DNA of 64,000 nucleotides. It comes from Progne subis subis. Taxonomy: Eukaryota > Chordata > Aves > Passeriformes > Hirundinidae. Shown piece after piece: positions 36,494 to 47,440 of this stretch. Positions within the stretch are counted from its first letter, which is position 1. The number at the start of each line of letters is the position of its first letter. The translations under genes and the position numbers were made by a program. The notes below the pieces were generated by a model. The model did not search any database. It worked only from the letters and a program-made list of their open reading frames with translations, and was not told where the DNA came from. The stretch covers positions 1,621,001-1,685,000 of the forward strand of contig JAKJHU010000084.1 in NCBI GenBank assembly GCA_022316685.1. Direction: 5' to 3'.

Positions 36494-36662
36494 CTGGATC
36501 CCTGGAAGTCCAAGTCCAGGCTGGACGGGGCTTGGAGCAACCTGGACTAGTGAAAGGTATCCCTGGGCTACTGAAAGGTATCCTTTCCCTTGGCAGGAGG
36601 TGGCACTGGATGGGCTTTGAGGTTCCTTCCATCCCAAACCATTCAGGGGTTCCATGATTCTA
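36494..36662 (+). mobile_element. CR1 3' end with a 21-bp internal duplication
   Basis: Sense copy from GGATCCCTGGAAGTCCAAGT to CCAAACCATTCAGGGGTTCC and ATGATTCTAC. The segment GGACTAGTGAAAGGTATCCCT at 36544-36564 is repeated with three changes at 36565-36585, so the copy has a local tandem duplication. Confidence 0.9.
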
Positions 36663-37029
36663 CCAATTCCTAGGGAATGGACAGCTCCAGTCTTGCTCCA
36701 GTAGGTCCCCCATCAGATCAAATCCACTGAGCTCACAGGAGTGTGGTGATTCATATGGATTCTGTAGAACACACTGGGAAGATTTTCAGAAATGAACCTC
36801 TAAAGTGCACACAAATTCTCATTCTGGCAATGGAATATGGCTAACTGGCATTTCTGTCCTGAAAAATCAAATCATTTTTGGCTCCTGCTAGTATGAGGTA
36901 GCTACTATAAACAAGGGTGCTCTTTTAATATGTTTATAAAATAAATCTCTCTGAAAGGATGAATTTCAAGACCTGGACCTCAGCACTCTGCTGGAAGAGA
37001 ATCATATAACCCCAAGATGAGTCAGTGCC
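36663..37029. other. Single-copy DNA, nothing recognised
   Basis: This short gap between two CR1 insertions has no repeat or frame of note. Confidence 0.45.
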
Positions 37030-37730
37030 ACCTCCCTGCTCCAGCGGGGCCATCCCAGAGCACAGGGATGTCACAGCAGAGTGTCCACAGGGCTCTGGAA
37101 CATCCCCAGCAAGGAGACTCCACAGCCTCTCTGGTGTCTGCTCAGGGCTGGGCACTGCCCAGGGCAGAAGTTGTGCCCCTGTGCAGGGGAATTGCTGGGC
37201 TCAGTCCCTGCCCGTGGCTCTGGTGCCATTGCTGGGCCTGGAGCAGAGCCTGGGGCTGCTCTGCCCTCCCTGCACACAGGGACAGACAGACAGACACACA
37301 GGGACAGACAGGGACACACAGAGACAGACAGGGACAGACAGGGACAGACAGGGACAGACAGACAGACAGACACACAGGGACAGACAGGGACAGACAGGGA
37401 CAGACAGACAGGGACAGACAGGGACACACAGGGACACACAGGGACACCCAGGGACACACAGGGACAGACAGGGACAGACACAGGGACAGACAGGGACACA
37501 CAGGGACACACACAGGGACAGACAGGGACACACAGGGACACACAGGGACACACACAGGGACAGACAGGGACAGACAGGGACACACAGGGACACACAGACA
37601 CACACAGGGACACCCAGGGCTGAGGGCCCCTCTCAGCTGTGGCTCCTCTCCAGGCTGAGCAGCCCCAGCTCCCTCAGCCTTTCCTGGGCACAGAGATGCT
37701 CCAGGCCTTTCAGGATCAATGTCACCATCA
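37030..37730 (-). mobile_element. Antisense CR1 carrying an internal minisatellite
   Basis: Antisense CR1 sequence (GGAGACTCCACAGCCTCTCT, then AGAAGTTGTGCCCCTGTGC and CATTGCTGGGCCTGGAGCAG) is interrupted by a CAGGGACAGA/CAGGGACACA tract. It resumes at CCTCTCAGCTGTGGCTCCTC, through CCAGGCTGAGCAGCCCCAGC to AGATGCTCCAGGCC. About 100 bp on the inner side are almost identical to the reverse complement of 34072-34175. Both CR1 copies therefore carry the tract at the same place. Confidence 0.85.
37274..37619 (-). repeat. CAGGGACAGA-type minisatellite in CR1
   Basis: Ten-base steps of GGGACAGACA and GGGACACACA, with extra GACA units, fill 346 bp. This is the reverse complement of the tract at 34160-34558, 53 bp shorter, so the array length differs between copies. 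Long frames on both strands are artefacts. Confidence 0.93.
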
Positions 37731-40199
37731 AGAAGCTCATGAGCATCCCAAATCACACCAACACATTCCAGGCTTTTCCCATTCCACATGTGCTGAGCTT
37801 GGCTTACCACCCACCTCAGCAAACACCATTTGCATGGCCCGAAATGGCCTGCTCAAATACAGCTTAATTTGCCTAAGACAGAGCTTAAAAAACAGTTGCA
37901 AAAGCGGTTCCCAACATATTCTCCCTATTTTCTGGCCATTCTGTTTTTCCCACCTAATTCAAACAAAGAAGAAGAGGTGACTGTGTCAGTGATGCTAGGA
38001 GGCGACCTGGGTTTCCCTCCTCCCTAAGGCTCACCATGACTTTAGGCTTGAAAACGTCCACAGGGGTGCCCATGAGGGCCCTACCAGACTACAAGAGTGA
38101 ACAATTTTAATAACTTAATGACTCTCCATGAGAAGCGAGCCATGTCAGGCTGAATCACCCCAGCTTCAGGTGGTGAGTGAGAGGTATGGTCCCCAGATCC
38201 CATTCCAGGGGGATCTCATGGATCCCAACACAATTCAGAGGAGTTTGCCAAGCTCCTGCTCTCAGGCCTTTGTGTGTCTGTCATTCCAATGATGCCAGCA
38301 GCTCAATTAACTCCAGCAGATATTATCCATATGCTTAAGCTCTTTATGGGATGGCAGTCCAAGCTATTAGCAGCAATATTGTTTACTGACTGAAATAGAA
38401 TTTTACTTGGTAAATGTTGTCAGAAGGAAAGTGAGCAGGAGAAACCTGGGCAGGGAGCACAGGATAAATACTCCACACTTTGCATTTTATATGGCATTAT
38501 TCAAAGGAAAAAATATCTCAATTATAATACAACAACAACCCCCTGGTTGTCTCACACTGAAGTCATTGGAATATTAATTAATTTTCTATTAAAAAAACCC
38601 CACAGAATACATGGTGTAGGTAAATTCTCCTTAACACTCCACCCAGCTGAAGCAGACAATGAGAAAAAATATTATCTCTTAAAAAGTTCTAAATTTTAAA
38701 CTGTGAACTATTTTATTTTTAGTCATTTGCAATAAATAGGAGCCTAACAATTTCCAAGAAATAAGCAGGGCGTGGAAGGAGTTTGGTGTATAATTTTTAA
38801 AATAAAAGTTTATTTCATTCTGAAATACAAAAGAGTGAACTGTGGTTCATCTAAAAATATATCTAAAATGAAAAATATGGTTAAAGGGATAAATAACTAC
38901 AGGAAAAACAACATTTCAAAGCATTTTGAACTGCTCCAAAATGTAACATTATCTGCTTCTACTCATTTCACTGAAAACAACAAAAAAAAAATCACAATTT
39001 TATTGCACTGAATTCCACTGTTGTACAGACTTTGGCTCCAGGGCCATATGTCTTTTATGCTTGGGAGAAGTAAATGTCCCAAGCTCCACATCAGCATAAA
39101 ATAAATCCATTTAAAAACCAGTCAGGCCAGAAAGGACAGGTACAATCAACTAGCCTGACTTTCTGTACAGGAAAAGTTTCCTGGTTTTTCTCTAGAGGAT
39201 ACTTTTCAGGAATTTTCTCCAACACAAAATCTGAAAGCCCTGACAGCAACAGAGAAAATGGCATTACTTTTGCTATGTGACTGCTCTGCTGCTAGAAATA
39301 CACACCTGTATGCTTGATTTTCAGTCTGAATTTATTTGGTTTAGATGGGAGGAATTAAATGTATTCAGGATTTTGCTGCCTCTCCTGATTTCCCGTTTGC
39401 CAGGAAACATCAGCAAACATGGCCATAAAACCCAAGTGAAGCGTTTACCATCAGACCTAACCTCTCAGAACTGCACTTGCACCTCAGCTGAACGCAGGCA
39501 GAAAGGGAATATCCTTTAAACACTCCTGTTACCCAGCAAAGGTCATTGGAAATGTCTCCATAAAACATATGTTCAAGGCTATTAATTGTGTGGCAGGAGA
39601 TGAAATCTCAGTAACGTGTCCCCATTACACACAAACCCCAGATGTTTTGTCAACAAAACCAGGTTTCACCCAGTGCTGGTTGATGTAACTACCCAAAATC
39701 TGCAAAATGCCTTTCCAGGATGCATTCACTGAGGCAGGAGAGTTCAGCAGCTCACAGGCAGGTGATTTTGGAGACCAGGAAAGGGATTTTTGTGGAGCAA
39801 AGAGGATGAAGCAGAAAGGCACAGGACCCTACAAAGCTTGTGAAAACACCTGTGACACGAGGATGCAGAGTCAGTGCACTCACACTTCACTGACATCCAA
39901 GAAATTTAAGGTTGAAATTAAATGCAATTATTGTTCCTGAATAAGGATCTGCAACCAGACTCTGTCGGGTTAACAACTGATGTTCAGTTTGAATACCTTT
40001 AAAATAATTAAGGTGTGGTGGATGAAGTTTTTTTGTCACTTGAACTGGGCTTTCCTCCATGTCAAAGATACCCTGTCTGAAGAGAGATTTGTGAGCCATC
40101 GGTTTAAGGTTAAAGGTGTAAAATGAAAGGAACTGCTGGGTTTAAGGGGGTTTGGACAATAAAATGGAAACTGTCAAACTTGAAGGGGGCTAGTTCAAA
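37731..40199. other. Single-copy AT-rich DNA, no gene recognised
   Basis: I saw no repeat in about 2.5 kb. Short frames carry no motif I know. Some stretches, such as 38270-38420, are complex and repeat-free and might be conserved, but one sequence cannot show that. Confidence 0.5.
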
Positions 40200-40738
40200 A
40201 GAAACACCAGAAAGAACAGCTGGGGGCCTCAGAGCTGGGGGAACCAGCACAGGAAACATGGATCTGTTAAAGCAAGTCCAGAGGAGGCATCAATATGATC
40301 AGAGGAATGGAGCAGCTCTGCTGTGACGAAAGGCTAGGGGAATTGAAATTGTTCAGCCTGGAGAAGTATAGGGGGGACCTAATTGTGGCCTTCCAGTGAC
40401 TTAAGGGAACCTACAGAAAACGTGAAGAGAGACTGTTTACAAGGATGGAGTGAGAAGACAAGAGGGAATGGTGTCACACTGAAAGAGGGGAGAGATTGAA
40501 ATTAGATATGAGGAAGAAGTTTTTCCCTGTGAGGGTGGTGAGGCCTGGGCACAGGGTGCCCAGAGAAGCTGTGGCTGCCCCTGGATCCCTGGAAGTGTCC
40601 AAAGCCAAGCTGGACAGGGCTTGGGCAGCCTGAGATAGTAGAAGGTGACCCTGTCCATGGCAGGGGGAAACTAGATGATTTTTAAAGTCCCTTCCAAGCC
40701 AGACCACTCCAAGATACTATGAGGATTCTATGAAGGTC
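40200..40738 (+). mobile_element. CR1 LINE fragment, ~500 bp
   Basis: Sense copy from GGGGGAACCAGCACAGGAAA and GATCTGTTAAAGCAAGTCCA, through TTGTTCAGCCTGGAGAAG, CCCTGTGAGGGTGGTGAGGC and GGATCCCTGGAAGTGTCC to a GATACTATGAGGATTCTATG tail. It covers the C-terminal coding part of the CR1 reverse-transcriptase ORF plus the short 3' UTR, with frame breaks. The left edge is approximate. Confidence 0.93.
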
Positions 40739-42561
40739 ATGATCTTCTTCATTGATAATATTTGAATAAAATAAAGACAAGATGAATGAGGAAACATCTG
40801 GGTACATAATCCATGGGATCATGCTGGAGATTTCCAATATCTGCACAAGCTCTGCCAGATCAATCTCAGGAGAAAGTTCTCCTGAGGCTGCTGAGGTGCC
40901 CAGGGAATGAACACAGCTGCCAGTCAATAGAAAGAACCAAGACACAAATTTCACTGTGTGAGGAAAGACCATGTGTTGGATTCACAGGAGAGTTCTTCTT
41001 TCCAGTGGTGGTTCCACACCACCATCAATGCACGTCCCCTCTGATGCCAAACCTTCACCAAGATTGGATTTGTTTTTAAAACTATAGAGTGATGTCATTA
41101 CATGAGTCATCCTCGGAGAACCAGGAGTGCAAGGAAAGGAAAAGAGAGATGATGATTAGTCATATGTTTATACTGTTTCATTCAACATCTAGGTTCACAT
41201 GCTGGATCCCATCAATTAACTTACATAACACTTGAACTGTCATGTCTTTCTTTTAGAAAATCAAATTGTGTTTATTCTGCCTCTTTCTTGCACTTTCTGG
41301 AAAATGAAGTTCTAAAGCACAGAAGTGGCACAAAAATTATTGCAGTGAGTTTCTGTGACTATGTGCTTTTTAATTGCAGATTTTTCCTTCCCAAATCAGA
41401 GCAAAGAGCAACTGATGGCTACAGCTGGATGAATACTGCAATCATTACCCTTGTTATAATGATACATTTCAATAACAACCACAATTCTTGATCCCCATGG
41501 ATGGCTTTATAATGACCATGGATTATGCTGAGAAAATGCTATTCCTAATTTTATTGTTAATGGAGTGTGAAAGTCTTGCTCTGTGGTGGAGGCTAATTGT
41601 CACTTTAGATGTAATTTCCATCACTCAAAAAACATGTATGCTCCATGTATTAATTACAGGATACCACGATGGCTTCTGTTGACAAGAGATGGTGGATTTC
41701 GGACTTCCAGCCAAATGGAGCAGTCCTCTCTCTAGAAAACTCTCATTATCATTTGCCAACAGCACACTTTATCATAGTAGAATGTGGCCATGTTCATGGC
41801 CTTCAGAACATTTGGTATCTGCATAATTAAACTAATCAATTGCAGAGCAGTAGTCAAAAGTCAAATCTTAATGAACTGTAAAAATGATACTTCAATTTGC
41901 TGTCTCCAATCCCCAAATTAGCATAATAAACACAATGTACTTCTAATCCACGAAAAGAATAGAGTTTTTTCCTTATTCTTAGATGATTACTGTGTATTAA
42001 AGACATTCTTTACAAAGCTGATGGCTTTGTAAACCATCAGCTAGTTTTCAGTAATTTAATAAAAATAATATAAATATGCTATGCAAAACCCACAGCATCT
42101 TGTTATTTTTGCTGAAAATACAATTTTGTTCCAATTTTTTGTTGTTGTTGTTGTAATACATTTTCCATTCTTTTTAATCCATATACAGGGCATATTTTCC
42201 AGTGAGTGGGTACTCACTGGGAGAGAATGTGTATTCTTAAGGAATCCAGAGAGTTGACTGGTGGAGGTCAGAAGTAACTTTTAATCCCTTCTTTCCTCTG
42301 CCCTTGGTGCATGGAGAGGGATTTGATTGTGATGAGCACAGTGATAAAGGTAACAGAAATCAATGTTATTCTCTATGCTGCAGCCATGTCCATCACTAGT
42401 AAAGATCCAAGTCCATCCTGCCTAGTTCTGCTGGAATTCAGGTCATGGCCTCCAAGGGCTGCCTGTGGCAAATTATGGGAATTGATTTTTCCCCCCTCAG
42501 TTTACTTATCAGAAAGTGCAACAGATCCATTAAACATTGTTTACTAAGATGGAACTTCAGA
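40739..42561. other. Single-copy DNA with a possible conserved block
   Basis: No repeat is seen except a (TTG)n near 42136-42153. The part from 41340 to 41690 is complex, repeat-free and rich in ATTA/TAAT cores, as many conserved non-coding elements are. It overlaps two 64-67-codon frames with no motif. Confidence 0.4.
42008..42042 (+). other. Interleaved inverted repeats (pseudoknot-like order)
   Basis: TTTACAAAG (42009-42017) pairs with CTTTGTAAA (42025-42033), and AGCTGATGG (42016-42024) pairs with CCATCAGCT (42034-42042). The arm order A-B-A'-B' means either two alternative hairpins or a pseudoknot. Both arms are perfect over 9 bases. Nothing shows that the region is transcribed. Confidence 0.7.
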
Positions 42562-43104
42562 TTCTCCCCCTCTTGCTCCACCCTGGTGAAACCCTACCTG
42601 GAGCAGTGTCCAGTTCTGGTGACTCAGACACAAGGACATGGAACTGTTGGAGCAAGTCCAGAGGAGGCCATGGAGTTGCTGAGGGGGCTGGAGCACCTCC
42701 CATAGGGAACTGGGATGGGAGACCTCGGAATGTTCAGCCTGGAGAAGAGGAGGTTATGTGGAGACCTCATAGCACCCTTCCAGGACCTGAAGGTGCCATG
42801 CAGAAGCCAGGGAGGGACAATTCATCAGGAGTGATAGGACAGAGGGAATTGGCTTCCCACTGCCAGAGGGCAGGGTTAGATGGGATATTGGGAAGGAATT
42901 GTCTGCTGTGAGGGTGGTGGGGCCCTGGCACAGGGTGCGTAGAGAAGCTGGGGCTGCCCCTGGATCGCTGGAAGTGTCCGAGGCCAGAATGGATGGGGCT
43001 TGGAGCAGCCTGGGATAGTGGAAGGTGTCCTTATCTAGGAAAACACTGGATGTGCTCTGAGTTCCCTTCCAACCCAAACCATACCCTACTACATGATTCC
43101 ATAA
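42562..43104 (+). mobile_element. CR1 LINE fragment, longest in the window
   Basis: Sense copy from CTCCACCCTGGTGAAACC, ACCTGGAGCAGTGTCCAGTT and TTGGAGCAAGTCCAGAGGAG, through GTTCAGCCTGGAGAAGAGGA, GCTGTGAGGGTGGTGGGGCC and CTGGAAGTGTCCGAGGCCAG to ACCATACCCTACTACATG. It spans roughly the last 150 codons of the reverse-transcriptase ORF, with several frame breaks. Confidence 0.94.
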
Positions 43105-43987
43105 CAGAGGCCAGGGATATAATGAAAATCAGAGTCCTGCTGCCTTGCCTGAAATTGTGAAATCATAGAAAACAAAATTTGGCTCAGAGCAATATTGCTA
43201 CCCCAAATCCAGGGTAAAAATAAATAATTAAAAAAAAATACTAAAATAAAATATTAACAAAAAATAACTCAGTCACCAGAAGTTATTACCTAAGGGAAGT
43301 GGGGTGCTGAAGGATTCTTAGCCACTTGGCTGGGACAGATTCATAAAGGATCATCCTCCTGTCTGCAAACATGTGGAAGTGTGAATATTCCATCAGATCT
43401 CCACAACAAACCTAATCTGTATTGCACCAGTGCCCTACCTCATTTTAGCAGTGCAAAATAGCCAAAGCTTTAGAGAATAGCTCAGCCATCTGCGCCTGCA
43501 GGTGTTTACAATACAGAATAAATTAAGAAGTGACAAGGCATTGAGAAGGTTACAGTTGAATAATTACCAAGGAAAATTCAAAATCTGATGCACCATTTCA
43601 ACTCCTGAAGATGGAGTAGCTTCCTCTGTCCTTTTAAAATCATTTTCCACTCTTGCTCTGTTTGCCCTTCTGTCTAAAGGATACTTCCCTTCTTCAAATA
43701 GAGAACTTGCAGAAATTATGTCAATACTTGTCCTAACAAGGCTTTTTATTCCTTTTTTTATTTAATTGGTGTGAGATACTCAGTTCCCAGTATGGAGCAC
43801 AAAGCTGTGTCCCATCCATGTTCTGTGACAGCATCTTCTGGCTCTGATTTTCTTTCTGAAAGCCTCCAGAAAAGTTTTGTTAAGACATTGTGAAAATAAA
43901 TACATAGTATAGTGGGATCTGGGACATTCCCAAGGCTTTCTTACTGATTATGAGCCTGTTCCATGGAAGGCAATGACATTCTTTACT
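43105..43987. other. Single-copy AT-rich DNA, nothing recognised
   Basis: The stretch has an A/T-rich simple patch near 43217-43270 and no frame or repeat of note. Confidence 0.45.
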
Positions 43988-44060
43988 CAGAGGGAGGTGA
44001 GGCCCTGGCACAGGTTGGCCTGAGAAGCTGTGGCTGCCCCTGGATCCCTGGAAGTGTTGG
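43988..44060 (+). mobile_element. CR1 stub running into a purine array
   Basis: Sense sequence GAGGTGAGGCCCTGGCACAG, GAGAAGCTGTGGCTGCCCC and TGGATCCCTGGAAGTGTTGG is clear CR1. The element then stops and GGAAAGGAAAAGGG repeats begin. The missing 3' end has been replaced by, or moved away by, the array. Confidence 0.85.
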
Positions 44061-44460
44061 AAAGGAAAAGGGAAAAGGGGGGAAAAGGGACAAGGGGGAA
44101 AAAGGGTAAAAGGGAAAAAGGGAAAAGGGAAAGGAGAAGGAGGAGGAGGAGGAGGAAGAGGGAGAGGGAGAGGGGAAGGGGGAAGGGGGAAAGAGGGAAG
44201 GGAAGGGAAGGGAAGGGAAGGGAAGGGAAGGGAAGGGAAGGGAAGGGAAGGGAAGGGAAGGGAAGGGAAGGGAAGGGAAGGGAAGGGAAGGGAAGGGAAG
44301 GGAAGGGAAGGGAAGGGAAGGGAAGGGAAGGGAAGGGAAGGGAAGGGAAGGGAAGGGAAGGGAAGGGAAGGGAAGGGAAGGGAAGGGAAGGGAAGGGGAA
44401 GGGAAGGGAAGGGAAGGGAAGGGAAGGAAGGGAAGGGAAGGGAAGGGAAGGGAAGGGAAG
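44061..44460 (+). repeat. Polypurine satellite, (GGGAA)n
   Basis: Irregular GGGAAAA and GGAGGA blocks lead into about 53 near-perfect GGGAA units from 44195. From 44108 to 44460 (353 bases) the plus strand is pure purine. Such mirror-symmetric purine tracts can form triplex DNA and often cause assembly gaps or length errors. The 144-codon frame of E, G, K and R residues is an artefact. Confidence 0.95.
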
Positions 44461-45984
44461 TTAAAGCCTTTTAACAGGGAGAAACTATGAGAAATTTTCC
44501 ATAACCTATGTGGTATTGAGTCCTGTGTCTGGCCACAGCAGGGGATTTCAGGATCTCTGGAGGCAAACTATGCACAAGACTAAATAAATGAGTAATTAAA
44601 CATTCTGGGCTCTTCCTCATGTGGCACCAGCTTTCTCTGACATTCTCAGAAGTCTGGGAACATACATAGCCAAAAAGAGCTCCTGTTCAAATCTATCTTT
44701 CCAGAGTTTAAGCTTAGAATATAAGTTTCCCAAAGTAATTCCCTATCTGTAACAGCCTGGGGAGAGGCAGAGCCCTGGAAAGAGCACTGCAGGGAAGCTG
44801 GCACCCATTTTTATTGATGCCTGGGCTGAGGACTCACAAAAACCATTTCCAGAGGGGTAGAAGAGGAGTTTCATCTCCCACCAGGTGCAGTTTAGTCTAG
44901 GGCAGTGAGCTTATCCCTCCACGGCATCCATCATCCTGGAAATGAGACTTCTCAGGGCTAAGAACCCAGATTATTTTCTGAGAGATAAAAAAAACCCGTG
45001 GTGGTTTTAATTTTACAAATCTGCAGTGTTGCAAAGAAGAGAAGCCCAATGTCTGTCACCTGCAGGAAAGGGAAGGGTCTGTAGGATCACACAAGCTTTG
45101 CAGAGGTGCACAAGGTGCCTGGGCTTGAGGCACTGACTTGTAGCTGCAGGGTTTCCCAGCTCTTTATTCCTTTATTCCAGACTCATTAAGCCCATATTTT
45201 GGTCAGACATAAAAAAGAGGCAGATTTCTCTAGCACTTACAAAACAAAGCAGTTGGTAGGATCCTGGCCAGACACCAGTAGTGGCTGAAGCAGAAGATTT
45301 AGCTGGGTCAGTAACCCAGCATCACAAACTGGGTTACTTCCCTCTTCAGCTGCCAAACCAGGAAAGAAAAATACTCAGAATTAAATATATTACAGTGCAA
45401 AAAATAACAGCAGACCTGGACATGTGTTATCTCTGTAAAGCAGATGTTTTCTACTATGTCACATACTGGCTGGTGTGCAGAGGAACTAATAAAGTGATTT
45501 ACAGCTGTAATTACACTTTTTTTGTTATATGGGATGAACTACACGGAGGTGAAGATCCAGGAAACCTCACTGAATATTCCAAATAAAGGAATTCAATCCT
45601 AACCTTGTGCAAGACTGATGTGTGGGGGTTGACATACAAAAGGCTACTTTTTATTGATTTAGCATGTTCCTCCCCAAAAGAGGAGCACCCAAATGCAGCA
45701 GAAGATGCTGAATCCAGTAGCACACATGTGGCTTTTTGTCCATAGGTTCATCCAGAGCTGGGAGTGCGTTCCCAGTTGGCACATGTGCATGCACCCAACA
45801 TTATAATGTTTTTTTTTTTCCTCTCAATTAGTAACATTTAATTATTTGGTTCATTTTTTGCAGCTTTTGGAGTGCAATTACAACTGGAGCAGGATAAAAA
45901 AACCAACCAAACAAACATGTATCCACCAGCAGATTTCAGCAGCAGTTTAGGGGTTTGGTGCTGTACCACAGGGTTTAGTCAGTT
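44461..45984. other. Single-copy DNA, no gene recognised
   Basis: A 101-codon plus frame at 45281-45586 begins at GTG and has no domain I know. No repeat is seen. Confidence 0.5.
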
Positions 45985-46362
45985 TAGAAAATGGGGATTG
46001 TTCAGCTTGGAGAGGAAAAGCTTCAGGGCAATCTAATTGTGCCTCTCCAGAAGGAGCCAACAGGAACCATGGAGTGGCAGGACAAGGGCCTGGAGTGACA
46101 AGACAAGGGGGAATGGCTCCACACTGGCAGAGGGCAGGGGTAGATGGGATACTGGGAAGGAATTGTTCCCTGTGAGGGTGGTGAGGCCCTGGTACAAGGT
46201 GCTCACAGCTGCTGTGGCTGCCCCTGGATCCCTGGAAGTGTCCAAGGCCAGGCTTGGAGCAACCTGGGCTAGTGGAAGGTGTCCCTGCCCATGGCAGGGG
46301 TTGGCACAGGATGGGCCTTAAGATCCCTTATAACCCTGGCCATTCTATGACTCTATGATAAA
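45985..46362 (+). mobile_element. CR1 LINE fragment
   Basis: Sense copy from GGGGATTGTTCAGCTTGGAG and GATACTGGGAAGGAATTG, through CCCTGTGAGGGTGGTGAGGC and GGATCCCTGGAAGTGTCCAA, to CCATTCTATGACTCTATGAT. A short deletion joins CCAAGGCCAGG directly to CTTGGAGCAACC. Confidence 0.93.
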
Positions 46363-47254
46363 TCAGGTATCAGGTAAAGAGGTCTAGAAAAGAAAAATAT
46401 TTCTAAATCATGTACTTTCTTCTAAGGTTTTGAAATGAAACTTAATTTTATGGCCAAACCCAAGCAGAGTAGGTCAGTTGCTCAGTTTCTTGCAGTTCCT
46501 CAGCAGGCATTGAACTTGGGGGAGCTTCATTTTTTCCCACCTGGCACAGTAATATGGAACTTGTCCTAGGAGAAATCTCTAAAGAGGGCAGGAAAAGCCA
46601 CCTCCTTCTTCTCTCAGACTTTCAGTGGTCAACAGGCATGAAAAAACCTCAGCCAATCATAGAAAAAACAGCTAAAAACATGCAGAGAAAAATTTTTCTT
46701 CGCTTGCCCAACTGTCAGGCCAAGAGACCTCCACACCACTCCAATTTTTGACTCAAGCTATTTGAGCAGTCAGATCAGTTCTTGAGCATTTGTAGGATTA
46801 TCCAATTAAAATGTTAGCAGGCAAATTGGACAGCATAAAATCACTCTACAGAAAATTGCATAAGGCAGGGTTTTTTCCCCAGTGTAATAAAGCTTCTCCA
46901 AAGGCAGGCTGTCCTTTCATTCCTTCCTGATTGTTTTATAAAGCTTTTGGTGTCTGTCTTTGAAAACTGGAAAACAATTTTTCTACTCAATTTCTTTTCC
47001 TCTTTCTTGCAGAACAGACTTTGCACTAAAATAGAGTAGAGGGAAAGAGGGAGGTGGTGTGAGAAGTAAAAAACCTCACTTTTAAACAGTTGTTGAGCTG
47101 CACAAAAAGTCAGGGCACTAAGACAACATAGAATGTTGTGGCAAGGTAAGAAACACATGACAGGTGAGGTGAAGTAAGAGTAAATAAATGCTGACAAAGT
47201 TTTGTTTCACTTGTAGTGAAGTGTGGAAACAACTATGACCATAAAGCCAGTAAG
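46363..47254. other. Single-copy DNA, nothing recognised
   Basis: A minus-strand frame at 46841-47197 (118 codons) has no motif I know. No repeat is seen. Confidence 0.45.
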
Positions 47255-47440
47255 TCACAGTATCACAGAACCTTGGAATGGCCTGGGTTGGAAGGGATCT
47301 TAAAGCTCATCCAGTTCAAATTTCCTGCCATGGGCAGGGACACCTTTCACTGTCCCAGATTGCTCCAAGCAGCATCTAACCTGGCTTTGGACATTTCCAG
47401 ACATCCAGGGGAAGCCACAGCTTCTCTGGGCAGCAAACGT
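47255..47440 (-). mobile_element. CR1 LINE fragment, 3' end
   Basis: Antisense: AGTATCACAGAACCTTGGAA, CCTGCCATGGGCAGGGACAC, TTTGGACATTTCCAGACATC and CACAGCTTCTCTGGGCAG. Confidence 0.92.

Noticed and set aside
37017..37867. Frames of up to 280 codons on both strands
   Set aside because: They are the same array in reverse complement joined to CR1 remnants.
44030..44464. 144-codon lysine/arginine/glycine/glutamate-rich frame
   Set aside because: It is the reading of (GGGAA)n, which has no stop codon in this strand.
45281..45586. 101-codon frame with several cysteines and aromatic residues
   Set aside because: It begins at GTG, not ATG, and I could not match it to any family.
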